Assembly (NCBI GenBank): GCA_020050795.1 | Contig: JAGVKD010000014.1 | Span: 1 to 64,000, forward strand | From: Candidatus Babeliales bacterium | GTDB lineage: Bacteria > Babelota > Babeliae > Babelales > Vermiphilaceae | Length of the DNA stretch: 64,000 nucleotides | Direction of reading: 5' to 3' | Part shown: positions 9,219-17,885 of the stretch, piece after piece | How the letters are laid out: each line of letters begins with the position of its first letter | How positions within the stretch are numbered: the stretch's first letter is position 1 | Notes under the pieces: generated by a model | What the model saw: only the letters and a program-made list of their open reading frames with translations | Told to the model about the DNA's origin: nothing | The model's database searches: none | Translations under genes and position numbers: made by a program

Positions 9219-9536
9219 ATGAAAAACTATTCTATTATTTTAGCACTGAGTGTGTTCATGCTCTGCGCCACTTCGCTCAATGCAAAGTACGGTTGCATGG
9301 ATACAAGCATGCACCTCTCACAACGGTTTGATACCAAAACAGAACATTTTGTCAGCTGCGATTGTCCCTGTGATGAATATGCACAAGTACCCGGCAAACA
9401 AAATCAATGCATGAAGTGTAGCCATCTGCACCATGCACCACGCATGGAATTCATGAAGACATCTGCAAAAGGGAATCCTGAAGCGGCACGCTGGATGTCT
9501 TTGTATCAACCCGCAACAATAGCCACTCGAAAGTAA
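9219..9536 (+). CDS. small exported Cys/His-rich protein
   Basis: A 105-residue protein with a signal peptide ending near ATSLNA. The mature part has CDCPCDEY, then CMKCSHLHH, an arrangement that could hold a zinc ion or form disulfides. An AGGGGGA site lies just before two adjacent ATGs at 9216 and 9219; the second has the better spacing. It follows another Cys-containing exported protein in the same direction. Function unknown. Confidence 0.6.
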   Translation: MKNYSIILALSVFMLCATSLNAKYGCMDTSMHLSQRFDTKTEHFVSCDCPCDEYAQVPGKQNQCMKCSHLHHAPRMEFMKTSAKGNPEAARWMSLYQPATIATRK

Positions 9537-9613
9537 AATTCAGGCGCCTTTAAAAAGCGCTTATTTATGCTATATTTATACGGATGCATCATCTCAAAAT
9601 AGGGGCTATAAAT

Positions 9614-10018
9614 ATGCATAAGAAGATATTACACACTTTCGCAATCTCATTGGCATTCGCTGCATCCACAACTGTTTCTATGGATAGACAGTACGATGAG
9701 CCTTATTCTATTGGGCGGTTTGTTGAACAAACGCCCATCGTTCCCGATTTTACTTTTGGCAGTTTGGACCATGTAACGTATTCTGTTGATTGGCAGAATG
9801 AAGAGACAGATTCTATGAGCCGTCAGAGGACCAAAATGAATTCGATTGGTCGGCAAAACGATGAAGTTTATTCCAATGATGGATGGCTCATTGAACAGAC
9901 ACCCTATGTCCCTGCTATTTTTGCTCTTGGCAGCTTTGCAGCCGACTCATTGAAAATGCGTGATACGGCTAATTTTTGTCGAGTAGCAACACTCTTTAGC
10001 ACCTTGTTTATTCAATAA
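9614..10018 (+). CDS. exported protein with an internal duplication
   Basis: A 134-residue protein. The signal peptide ends ...STTVSMDR, again with Met near +1. Two imperfect copies of a unit of about 50 residues follow. Copy 1 has DRQYDEPYS then VEQTPIVPDFTFGS; copy 2 has GRQNDEVYS then IEQTPYVPAIFALGS. The ATG is chosen for the AGGGG eight bases before it and because the hydrophobic segment then starts at once. A perfect bidirectional hairpin follows. Function unknown. Confidence 0.6.
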   Translation: MHKKILHTFAISLAFAASTTVSMDRQYDEPYSIGRFVEQTPIVPDFTFGSLDHVTYSVDWQNEETDSMSRQRTKMNSIGRQNDEVYSNDGWLIEQTPYVPAIFALGSFAADSLKMRDTANFCRVATLFSTLFIQ

Positions 10019-10031
10019 AATTAGAACCAAA

Positions 10032-10079
10032 ATAAATAAGAAAAGGGCGCCCTTCTATGAGCGCCCTTTTCTTATTTAT
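10032..10079. terminator. bidirectional terminator with a 19-bp perfect stem
   Basis: Positions 10032-10050 and 10061-10079 are exact reverse complements, with a GGGCGC core and A/T-rich outer stem around a ten-base loop. It terminates the exported gene on the left and ppsA from the right, and it overlaps the ppsA stop codon. Confidence 0.9.
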
Positions 10080-12471
10080 ATCGCATCAAAAATGGAATCA
10101 CCGAATCTGAGTTGAGCGACAATGAACTGACGCCCTTCTCAATTAAAAATTCCGCTATCTCTGGATAATCAGATGGGGCTTGACCGCAGATGCCAATTGG
10201 TTTTTTATTCCGCTTTGCACCCTCAATGGCCATGCACATCATCATTTTAACCGCCTCATCTCGCTCATCAAACATTTCATTCAAGACCGCAGAATCCCGA
10301 TCGACTGCTAAGGTGAGCTGGGTCAGATCATTTGAACCAATAGAAAAACCATCAAATATCTTGCTGAACTCATCAATCAAAATCACATTTGATGGCACTT
10401 CCACCATCATAACTATTTCAAGCCCATCCTTACCACGCTTAAGCCCATTTTTTCCCAATGATTCAATCACACACAGCGCTTCGCTAAGACGTCGCACAAA
10501 TGGAATCATAATTTTAATATTATCCAATCCCATATCTTCACGAACCTTTTTGAATGCGGCACATTCAAGCGCAAATGCATCTGTATAATCTGGATGGCAA
10601 TAGCGGGAGGCCCCGCGCCACCCGATCATAGGATTTTCTTCATTAGGCTCAAAATATTTGCCACCAATCAAATTTCTATATTCATTGGTTTTGAAATCGG
10701 ACATACGCACAATCACCGGTCGCGGATAAAAAGCTGCAGCAATAGTGGCAATACCTTGGGCCAAGCTATCGATAAAGAATGCTCGTGGGTTAGGATATGC
10801 GGCAGCTAGCAGCTTGATCTGTTCTCGATCTGCTTTGTTGGTTACCTTGCCAATCTGCGTAATTGCTTTGGGATGCACTTTTATAGCACCGGAAATAATA
10901 AATTCGATCCGCGCAAGCCCAACACCATCCACCGGAAGCATCGAGGTAACGAAAGCAGAATCAGGATCGCCTATGTTCACCATAATCGGAACCGGGGCTG
11001 TTGGTATGTTCTCCAAACGCACCTCGTGTGCCTCAAACGGAATTTCGCCACGATAGACGTATGCTAGATTGCCGCGCGAGCAGTCAATCGTGATCATCTC
11101 ACCATCTTTGATTTGTTTCATCACGTCCGTCGCACCCACCACTGCCGGAATACCCAATTCGCGACTCACAATCGCAGCGTGGCAGGTACGCCCACCCTGC
11201 TGTGTGATAATACCTGCTGCCTTTTTCATCGCTGGCACCCAATCTGGATCCGTCATCTTGGTGACAATAATTTCACCCTTCTTGATTGATCCTATTTTGC
11301 TCGCATTGGCAACCACCCGCGCTGGCCCGGAAACAATCTTTTGCCCAATACTTTGACCAGTGCAAATCAGATTTTTTTTCTGACTTTCGGCATCGCCATC
11401 GATCAATCTATAGGTGGTTATCTGTGATTGTTTTTGGGATGCATGCACCGTTTCTGGACGAGCCTGCACGATGTACAATTTATTGTCTATGCCATCTTTT
11501 GCCCATTCGATATCCATCGGTGACCAGCGCTTATAAAGCGATTCATAATAATCTTCTATCACAACCACTGCTTTTGCCAGGCGCACAATTTCAGCATCGG
11601 TCAAAGAGAACACTATTTGTTCTTCCTTGGGCACACGAACCTGAACAACCGCTTTACCCTTTTTCCCGCTGTATACTAATTTTACCGCCTTGTGGCCACG
11701 ACTTTTTTTAATGATCGGATCAAATCCCTTTTTCAATGTCGGCTTATAGACGGTAAAAGAATCAGGCGTTACAATCCCCTGCACAATTGTCTCGCCAAGC
11801 CCGTAGGATGAATCGATGATAATCGCATCACGAAAGCCACTTTCTGTGTCCAACGAAAATGCAATGCCAGAGCAGGCCAAATCTGAACGCACCATTTTTT
11901 GGACACCTACGGACAAACCCACCTTCATGTGCTCAAAATTATTTTCCACACGATAGGCAATCGCACGATCGGTGAACAATGATGCCATACATTTTTTAAC
12001 CGCCTCAATCAGCGCCTTGTCACCAGAAATATTCAAATAAGTTTCCTGCTGCCCAGCAAATGATGCCGTTGGTAAATCTTCTGCACTTGCCGATGAACGA
12101 ACCGCAACATCACAGTCTGACTGTTTATAATGCTTGCTCAGCTCTTTGTATGCAGCTTTAATTTCATCACTCAAATCCTTCGGCATCGGGCACCTGGTGA
12201 TGAGTTCGCGCACCTTTTTGCCAACTGCCTGGAGCTTCTTACTATCTTTATAATCTTTGAGTGTTTTAAGCGTCGCCGTTATTCGATCACGAATGCCGTT
12301 CTTATCAAGAAAATACCAATAAGCGTCGGTCGTAATGGCAAACCCCGTCGGGATTAAAATCTCCTTGGCAGAACTCAGGTTTGTAATCATCTGCCCAAGC
12401 GAAGCATTTTTACCCCCCACCAAGGCAACATCAGCCACTCCAATCTCTTCAAATTTCTTTATAAATTGCAT
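10072..12471 (-). CDS. ppsA: phosphoenolpyruvate synthase
   Basis: At 799 residues this matches PpsA (pyruvate + ATP + water to PEP + AMP + phosphate). The ATP-grasp PPDK N-terminal domain begins near VGGKNASLGQMI. The swivelling phosphohistidine domain has GGRTCHAAIVSRELG at about residue 430. The C-terminal TIM barrel has GSNDLTQLTL and GICGQAPSD. Pyruvate phosphate dikinase is less likely because it is longer and lacks these features. It would feed pyruvate from amino acids into PEP. Monocistronic, divergent from brnQ. Confidence 0.94.
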   Translation of the reverse strand: MQFIKKFEEIGVADVALVGGKNASLGQMITNLSSAKEILIPTGFAITTDAYWYFLDKNGIRDRITATLKTLKDYKDSKKLQAVGKKVRELITRCPMPKDLSDEIKAAYKELSKHYKQSDCDVAVRSSASAEDLPTASFAGQQETYLNISGDKALIEAVKKCMASLFTDRAIAYRVENNFEHMKVGLSVGVQKMVRSDLACSGIAFSLDTESGFRDAIIIDSSYGLGETIVQGIVTPDSFTVYKPTLKKGFDPIIKKSRGHKAVKLVYSGKKGKAVVQVRVPKEEQIVFSLTDAEIVRLAKAVVVIEDYYESLYKRWSPMDIEWAKDGIDNKLYIVQARPETVHASQKQSQITTYRLIDGDAESQKKNLICTGQSIGQKIVSGPARVVANASKIGSIKKGEIIVTKMTDPDWVPAMKKAAGIITQQGGRTCHAAIVSRELGIPAVVGATDVMKQIKDGEMITIDCSRGNLAYVYRGEIPFEAHEVRLENIPTAPVPIMVNIGDPDSAFVTSMLPVDGVGLARIEFIISGAIKVHPKAITQIGKVTNKADREQIKLLAAAYPNPRAFFIDSLAQGIATIAAAFYPRPVIVRMSDFKTNEYRNLIGGKYFEPNEENPMIGWRGASRYCHPDYTDAFALECAAFKKVREDMGLDNIKIMIPFVRRLSEALCVIESLGKNGLKRGKDGLEIVMMVEVPSNVILIDEFSKIFDGFSIGSNDLTQLTLAVDRDSAVLNEMFDERDEAVKMMMCMAIEGAKRNKKPIGICGQAPSDYPEIAEFLIEKGVSSLSLNSDSVIPFLMRYK

Positions 12472-12533
12472 GCTATACCACCCATAAGATAATCAAGCCA
12501 AAATATACAGCGGCCCTAGCATACCACGCAGGT

Positions 12534-12562
12534 TTGCTCGGATTAACAAACTTGACGATAAT
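12534..12562 (+). promoter_or_regulatory. probable upstream brnQ-region promoter
   Basis: TTGCTC and GATAAT with a 17-base spacer. A transcript starting near 12569 would first cross the small reading frame at 12635 and then reach brnQ. Confidence 0.45.
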
Positions 12563-12634
12563 TCGCAAATATCGCAGACTGGAAGCATGCGTGTTTATTT
12601 TAATAAATTTAAAAAACTTCTTTATGGAGTAACC

Positions 12635-12772
12635 ATGGGTTCTGATAAGACCTCATTTCACTCAGGTTATACCCCTTCACTTCTCTCATTCAGTTCCTGC
12701 TTTATTGCACGAATGCCACACGCTGTCTTAATTATTGTGGCCACCAGCCACACATCTTTATTATTTATCTAA
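12635..12772 (+). CDS. candidate 45-residue leader peptide upstream of brnQ
   Basis: This short frame has a good ribosome-binding site (GGAG five bases before ATG). Its second half is rich in branched-chain residues, as in AVLIIVATSHTSLLFI. The codons for LIIV run into a hairpin, TGTGGC-caCca-GCCACA (12736-12752), followed by a T-rich stretch. The arrangement recalls leader-peptide attenuators of branched-chain amino acid genes, and the next gene is a branched-chain amino acid carrier. It could equally be a chance frame. Only location, codon content and the hairpin support it. Confidence 0.35.
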   Translation: MGSDKTSFHSGYTPSLLSFSSCFIARMPHAVLIIVATSHTSLLFI

Positions 12773-12796
12773 ATTTCCTATTTCTATTTTCTTTAT

Positions 12797-12840
12797 TTGA
12801 TTATGATATCGTGATTCGTTATTTTCCGGATCGCGGAAAA
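12797..12840 (+). promoter_or_regulatory. probable brnQ promoter with overlapping palindrome
   Basis: TTGATT and TATTTT are separated by 17 bases. The palindrome TTTTCCG-GATCG-CGGAAAA (12822-12840) overlaps the -10 box and start site, a position where a bound repressor would block transcription. An AAAGGT site and the brnQ ATG follow within 20 bases. Confidence 0.45.
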
Positions 12841-12858
12841 GTATAAAAGGTTTTTATC

Positions 12859-14049
12859 ATGCAACACATATCAAGACGACATATCCTCTCAATTGGTCTT
12901 GCAATATTTTCTATGTTTTTCGGTGCCGGTAATCTCATGTATCCAATTTTTGTTGGCATGACTTCCGGCTCAAATAATATTTTTGGGATGCTTGGGTTTT
13001 TGATCACCGCAGTTCTATTGCCGGTGATGGGACTTCTCGCCATGATTTTATTTGATGGTAACTATGAAGCCTTCTTCAATCGACTCGGCAAAGTTCCCGG
13101 CAATTTTTTCATTTTTGCCTGCATGATGATCATTGGTCCGATCATAGCGATACCGCGCATTGTAACACTTTCGCACACTATGATCGCTCCATTCATGCCC
13201 TTTGGAATATTGCGCGATACCACAAGTTTGTTTGGCTCATTTTTCTTTGCCATCATTTTTCTTGGCGTAACTTTTTTGGCAACGTTCAGAGAAAATCGCA
13301 TCGTGAATGTTTTGGGAAATGTCATCAGCCCATTGCTCCTTTTGTCTCTCTTTGTGATTATCATTAAGGGCATTTTTTCTGCTGAATATATTGTTCCCAC
13401 ACTCACAATGCCCCTTGAATCATTCAAAACAAGTTTGGTTGTTGGTTATGAAACACTCGACTTGCTTGGCGCAATATTTTTCTCTTCCATCATGTTGCAC
13501 ATTTTGCACAACACATTGGGCGGAAATGTTGGCCACAATAAACGAACGTTGGCAATCATCGGCCTCAAGGCTGGTGGTATTGGTTTGTCTCTCCTGGCAA
13601 TCGTCTATATCGGAATGAGTATTTTGGGAATGTATCACGGCCACGGCTTGATGGATGCCAATGCTGGCGAACTCTTTAGAGAAATTGCATTCAAAGTACT
13701 TGGCTCTGGTGGCGCGCTCGTGATCGCAACGGCAGTATTGATGGCTTGTTTGTCCACATCAATTGCACTTGCAGCAGTGGTTGGTGAATTTACTCAACGC
13801 ACAGTTTTGCGCAATAAAATTGGTTATGTTCCTGCACTCCTTATCACCCTTGCAGCATGCTTGCCGCTTTCTATTTTTGGTCTCGGACAAGTACTCGCAC
13901 TCACTGCAGGCCCAGTGGTCTATATTGGGTATCCACTCATCATTACCATCACCTTGTGCAATCTTGCCTACAAAGCTGTTGGATTTACGTGGATAAAACT
14001 TCCCGTATTTCTCACCTTCTTGTTGGCTCTTGTTAGTTATTTAATGTAA
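12859..14049 (+). CDS. brnQ: branched-chain amino acid transporter, BrnQ/LIVCS family
   Basis: A 396-residue inner-membrane carrier with about twelve hydrophobic segments. The conserved N-terminus LAIFSMFFGAGNLMYP and the internal ALAAVVGEFTQRTV region fit the LIVCS family, which imports leucine, isoleucine and valine by cation symport. Length is slightly short of the usual 430. A host-dependent bacterium would use it to import amino acids it cannot make. It is preceded by a promoter with a palindrome and possibly a leader peptide, and followed by a terminator. Confidence 0.9.
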   Translation: MQHISRRHILSIGLAIFSMFFGAGNLMYPIFVGMTSGSNNIFGMLGFLITAVLLPVMGLLAMILFDGNYEAFFNRLGKVPGNFFIFACMMIIGPIIAIPRIVTLSHTMIAPFMPFGILRDTTSLFGSFFFAIIFLGVTFLATFRENRIVNVLGNVISPLLLLSLFVIIIKGIFSAEYIVPTLTMPLESFKTSLVVGYETLDLLGAIFFSSIMLHILHNTLGGNVGHNKRTLAIIGLKAGGIGLSLLAIVYIGMSILGMYHGHGLMDANAGELFREIAFKVLGSGGALVIATAVLMACLSTSIALAAVVGEFTQRTVLRNKIGYVPALLITLAACLPLSIFGLGQVLALTAGPVVYIGYPLIITITLCNLAYKAVGFTWIKLPVFLTFLLALVSYLM

Positions 14050-14079
14050 TAATTGAACATAATCAGAAATATAATTGTA

Positions 14080-14110
14080 AGAGCGGATCTATTTCCGCTC
14101 TTTCTTTTTA
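14080..14110 (+). terminator. terminator after brnQ
   Basis: AGAGCGGA and TCCGCTCT arms around a six-base loop, followed by TTCTTTTT. It abuts the next promoter. Confidence 0.85.
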
Positions 14111-14139
14111 TTGACAACTTCTTGCACTCCACCTACAAT
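14111..14139 (+). promoter_or_regulatory. strong consensus promoter
   Basis: TTGACA, a 17-base spacer and TACAAT: the best sigma-70-type match in the window. It drives the exported gene at 14185, with a start near 14146 and a leader of about 40 bases. Confidence 0.7.
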
Positions 14140-14184
14140 TTCTCCGTTATTAAAAACATATATTTACAAACAAAGGTGTTGGGT

Positions 14185-14733
14185 ATGAACTCTCTACGAT
14201 CAAAATCACTATCGATACTCTGTCTGCTTACTATCACTGGGACAGCTACAAACAGTTATGCAGATGGCATTGCGGATATTACTGGTTGGTTCACCACTAA
14301 AAGAATTGCCTCATTAGCAGTCGTTGCAGCGGTTGGTCGCCTGGTGACAAAAGATGTTAACGGAGTGGAAAGAACATTTACTGACGAATTGAATAAACTA
14401 CGCTCAAAACCACTCAGCACAGCTTGGTTTCAGCAAGTATGGTCTGTTTTTGATGACTATGTAATCGGTTACCCTGGAAAAGGCCGTGGTCTCAAAGTTG
14501 CTGGCAGCACGGTTGTTGTTGAGGGACAAGAAGCAGCTCTTGGCTCATTCCTCAAAGAAGGCGACCTTAAATTAGACCTTTATGGTTACAAACGCGTTGA
14601 TGCATCAGGCATACTCGGTACCACCTGGTCATATCTACAAGACATCGTGAAAGGTCTCAAGTTCGTTAAAGAAGTTGATGATATAGGCACCAGTTTCGGT
14701 ATAATCGACGGTCGTCTTTTCTCAACAAAATAA
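14185..14733 (+). CDS. exported protein of unknown function
   Basis: A 182-residue protein. The ATG at 14185 (MNSLRSK...) is chosen because AAAGGTG lies before it and a signal peptide follows, ending near NSYA-DGIAD. The next segment KRIASLAVVAAVGRLV is weakly hydrophobic. The rest is a soluble mixed domain containing WSVFDDYVIGYPGKGRG. I recognise no family. The near-consensus promoter and strong terminator suggest high expression as a single-gene unit. The next gene encodes another exported protein with a similar style of hydrophobic segments, so the two may act together. Confidence 0.65.
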   Translation: MNSLRSKSLSILCLLTITGTATNSYADGIADITGWFTTKRIASLAVVAAVGRLVTKDVNGVERTFTDELNKLRSKPLSTAWFQQVWSVFDDYVIGYPGKGRGLKVAGSTVVVEGQEAALGSFLKEGDLKLDLYGYKRVDASGILGTTWSYLQDIVKGLKFVKEVDDIGTSFGIIDGRLFSTK

Positions 14734-14750
14734 GCATTCATAATTACCAA

Positions 14751-14786
14751 AAAAAAAGCCTCGGAAAATTTCCGGGGCTTTTTTTA
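14751..14786 (+). terminator. terminator
   Basis: AAAAAAAGCC(T)CGGAAA and TTCCGGGGCTTTTTTT arms with a short loop. Confidence 0.85.
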
Positions 14787-14896
14787 TTACAGAAAATATC
14801 CTGCCTGACTAATATATTGCAATGAGAAATGATCGATTGATAAGGTCAAAGCAATCCGTTGCTCACGTGTGAAATATTATTCGGGGAAGTATTTCA

Positions 14897-16030
14897 ATGA
14901 AAAAAATTATTCTTATATGCACTGTTCTCGTTGCACATGCAAACCTAGTTGCGGTCGATGAAGATGTAACAGTAAAAAATTGGATACAAGGTATTGAGAA
15001 AAAGGTAACCGATCTAACATCTCTCGGAGTAGTAATCAATGGCCTCACGCTCACTACTCAAGCAGCTATTGCTCAATACGAATATGACATCAAACTGAAT
15101 ATCTATAATATTCTGGTCGATCTTCAACAAATGATAAATCCCTATTCTGCGATACATAAAAAATTCCAAGGTCCCGATTCCGGTTTGGCTTGGTATCAAC
15201 GGTGGTTTGGTTTTGCATTTGGACCAAAAAATATCTATCAATATTTTGAAAAATATATTTTCCCACTCATTCAAGATGCGCCGCTCTATCAAGAGCTTGC
15301 AGATCAAGGTGTGCAAATATTAGTCAGCACATACAGAAAAGAAATTCATAAGCAGATCGATAGTATCAAAAAGCAATTCAAACCCGCTTCCAATAATCCT
15401 TTTGTGCAAGCAGTCGTACAATTAGAAAAAGCATTCGAAGTCTACGATACCTTTCTGTTTAAGAATAACATGCTGCTTCCGGTGGGCTCTTACAACAAAA
15501 TTGCATCCTCTCCACTCATCAGAAGTTTTGCATTCGGCGCTGGAGGACTTGGCGCTGGCTATGGAGCGGCCTCTAAACTGGGATTAGATTATAAGAAAAT
15601 CATGGCTGAAAAAGCAGAAATGACCGCACGATTTGCCCGATTGGTACCCGTTTCATCAAAAATTCAGGTTGCAGGATCTATTGCAAAAGAGGGTATGAAG
15701 ACAACCGTTGAAGGTGTGAAAAAAGGTCTTCAGGATGAAAACGTCAGCGGAAGCAAAGTCTGGGCATCGGTCAAACAGTCGGCACAATCAGCATATGAAG
15801 GCGGAGTAGCAAGAGTACAAAATTTGCAAAAAGGCTTGGGACTCAAAGGAACAAAAGGATTAGAAGATATCGCTGCAACATCAGACTACACGTATCAGCA
15901 AGCTAAATATGCGATATATGGAAAAATATTAGCCACCGTGGTTGCCACATACGTTGGATACAAAACGGTGCAATGGTTGCTAAAAGATTGGCCACGTAAA
16001 AAATTCACTCCGAGTGGTCAGTCACATTGA
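14897..16030 (+). CDS. exported or membrane-anchored protein of unknown function
   Basis: A 377-residue protein. The signal peptide MKKIILICTVLVAHANLVAV is followed by a long helical region (residues 30-190), a Gly/Ala-rich segment (FAFGAGGLGAGYGAASKLG), a Lys-rich helix and a C-terminal hydrophobic stretch KILATVVATYVGYKTVQWLL with a basic tail. This suggests a periplasmic body tethered at its C-terminus, or a pore-forming or membrane-inserting protein. No family recognised. GGGGAAG precedes the ATG. It follows another exported gene and shares a terminator with pyrG. Confidence 0.65.
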   Translation: MKKIILICTVLVAHANLVAVDEDVTVKNWIQGIEKKVTDLTSLGVVINGLTLTTQAAIAQYEYDIKLNIYNILVDLQQMINPYSAIHKKFQGPDSGLAWYQRWFGFAFGPKNIYQYFEKYIFPLIQDAPLYQELADQGVQILVSTYRKEIHKQIDSIKKQFKPASNNPFVQAVVQLEKAFEVYDTFLFKNNMLLPVGSYNKIASSPLIRSFAFGAGGLGAGYGAASKLGLDYKKIMAEKAEMTARFARLVPVSSKIQVAGSIAKEGMKTTVEGVKKGLQDENVSGSKVWASVKQSAQSAYEGGVARVQNLQKGLGLKGTKGLEDIAATSDYTYQQAKYAIYGKILATVVATYVGYKTVQWLLKDWPRKKFTPSGQSH

Positions 16031-16035
16031 GCCAC

Positions 16036-16069
16036 AAAAAAAAGAGGGACTTTCGAGTCCCTCTTTTTT
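16036..16069. terminator. bidirectional terminator with TTCG tetraloop
   Basis: AGAGGGACT and AGTCCCTCT (9-bp stem) around TTCG, with A and T runs on the two sides. It serves the exported gene on the left and pyrG on the right. Confidence 0.9.
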
Positions 16070-17789
16070 ATATCTGCAGATTTTTTGTGTTATTTTTTTT
16101 CTTCTGCGTAAAAATAACATTCTGTCCAAGTTGGATCGCTGCCGCTACGAACCCTGCAAACATTGGATTCGGTTTGGCAAATCGGCTCGTGAACTCTGGA
16201 TGTGCTTGCGTTGCTGCAAAAAATGGATGCTGCGCAATTTCTGCAAATTCCATGAGCATCGTACCATCAATCCGTTTGTGCTTGCCGGAAAATAGAAATC
16301 CATTTCTCTCAAGCTCATCAATGTAGAGTGGGTTGACTTCATAGCGATGGCGATGGCGTTCAATGACCACATTGCCTTCAAGCATCTTGCCCGCATCTTT
16401 ATACAACCGGTGAATCAAAGTTCCTTCACGAATTGTGGCTGCATAGGAGCCCAAGCGCATAGTACCGCCATATTGATGCTCTTCAAGCAGCTGTTTTTGC
16501 AATGGCAAAATATCAATGATCGGATGTGGCGTTTCTTGATTCACTTCTGTGGTGTGTGCATCTTTCAAACCGCACACATTGCGGCCATATTCAACGGCAG
16601 CAAGTTGCATTCCATAACACAATCCAAGAAACGGCACATTATGTTTACGTGCATATTCGATTGCCAACATTTTGCCTTCAACACCCGTTGGGCCAAAACC
16701 ACCGGGAACCACAATTCCTTGGAACTGTGAAAGTTGTTCCACTTTTTTTGCATCTTTTTCAAATGTTTTTGCATCGATCCACACAATCTCAATGCCAACA
16801 TCGTGATAGGCACCAGCATGTTTGAGCGCATGGCAAATACTCAAATAACTGTCGCTCAAACTGTAGTCGCCAATATCCAAATATTTTCCAACAATCCCAA
16901 TTTTCACACGTGTTGATGGTTTTATCGCACAGGCGACTCGCTGCTGCCATGTGCGCCAATCAGGTTCTTTTTTGATCGACAACTGTAAATGTTCAAGTAA
17001 TTTTTTTCCCAACTGCTGCTGCTCAAAAACCAGCGGCATTTCATACACCGATGCAAGATCAGGCGCAGCAATAATATTCTCTAATGGTATGTGTGCAAAG
17101 GATTCAATCTTCTTGCGCCGCACATCGTCCAATGCTCTTTGTGATCGACAGATAATAAAATCTGGCATGATGCCCTGTTCGCCGAGCATGCGAATCGCTT
17201 GCTGCGTTGGCTTTGTTTTCATCTCTTCAATGTGACCGGGTACAGGTAAATAAGTCACCAACACATACGCCACTTGATGCGGCTCAATTTCCCGTTCAAG
17301 CCCTTTGAGTGCCATCAAAAATGGTACGTTCTCATAATCTCCAACTGTACCGCCAATTTCTATAACGGCAACATCAAATCCCTCTGATGCCTCAAGAAGC
17401 CGGTCAATAATTTCATCAGTTAAGTGCGGAATAAATTGCACTGTCTGGCCAAGATAAGCGCCTGCACGTTCCCGATCGATGACATGTTTGTAGATTTGTC
17501 CGGTTGTGATGTTATTTTTTTTGGGAATATCTTGATCGATAAACCGCTCATAGGTTCCCAAATCTTGATCAATTTCACCACCATCACCAGTAACCCACAC
17601 TTCACCATGTTCCGTGGGGCGTAATGTACCGGCATCATAGTTGATGTATGGATCAATTTTAATGAGCGTTGTTCTCAGTCCATGCTCTTTAAAAATTTTA
17701 CCAATGGAAGCAGTAGCAACTCCCTTACCAACACCTGAGATAACACCGCCAGCTACCACTACAAATTTTGTTTTTACTTGTCGTTTCAT
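16068..17789 (-). CDS. pyrG: CTP synthase
   Basis: A 573-residue enzyme making CTP from UTP, ATP and glutamine. The N-terminal synthetase domain starts KFVVVAGGVISGVGKGVA. The C-terminal class I glutamine amidotransferase domain has the nucleophile elbow FLGLCYGMQLA and a late HPEF. The frame extends 16 codons further upstream, but the ATG at 17789 has GGAG six bases ahead and fits the family start. A typical pyrimidine step kept in reduced genomes that import or make only some nucleotides. The nucleoside transporter gene follows upstream on the same strand. Confidence 0.96.
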   Translation of the reverse strand: MKRQVKTKFVVVAGGVISGVGKGVATASIGKIFKEHGLRTTLIKIDPYINYDAGTLRPTEHGEVWVTGDGGEIDQDLGTYERFIDQDIPKKNNITTGQIYKHVIDRERAGAYLGQTVQFIPHLTDEIIDRLLEASEGFDVAVIEIGGTVGDYENVPFLMALKGLEREIEPHQVAYVLVTYLPVPGHIEEMKTKPTQQAIRMLGEQGIMPDFIICRSQRALDDVRRKKIESFAHIPLENIIAAPDLASVYEMPLVFEQQQLGKKLLEHLQLSIKKEPDWRTWQQRVACAIKPSTRVKIGIVGKYLDIGDYSLSDSYLSICHALKHAGAYHDVGIEIVWIDAKTFEKDAKKVEQLSQFQGIVVPGGFGPTGVEGKMLAIEYARKHNVPFLGLCYGMQLAAVEYGRNVCGLKDAHTTEVNQETPHPIIDILPLQKQLLEEHQYGGTMRLGSYAATIREGTLIHRLYKDAGKMLEGNVVIERHRHRYEVNPLYIDELERNGFLFSGKHKRIDGTMLMEFAEIAQHPFFAATQAHPEFTSRFAKPNPMFAGFVAAAIQLGQNVIFTQKKKNNTKNLQI

Positions 17790-17885
17790 AAAAATCTCCA
17801 CACATGCTTCTGTTACTCTCTCAACAAGAAAAGGCATGAGACAATCATGCCTTCTTTTTGTATCAAATAATATAAAACTAAAAAA

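Noticed and set aside
12587-12634. Longer start of the brnQ-upstream frame
   Set aside because: The internal ATG at 12635 has the only good ribosome-binding site.
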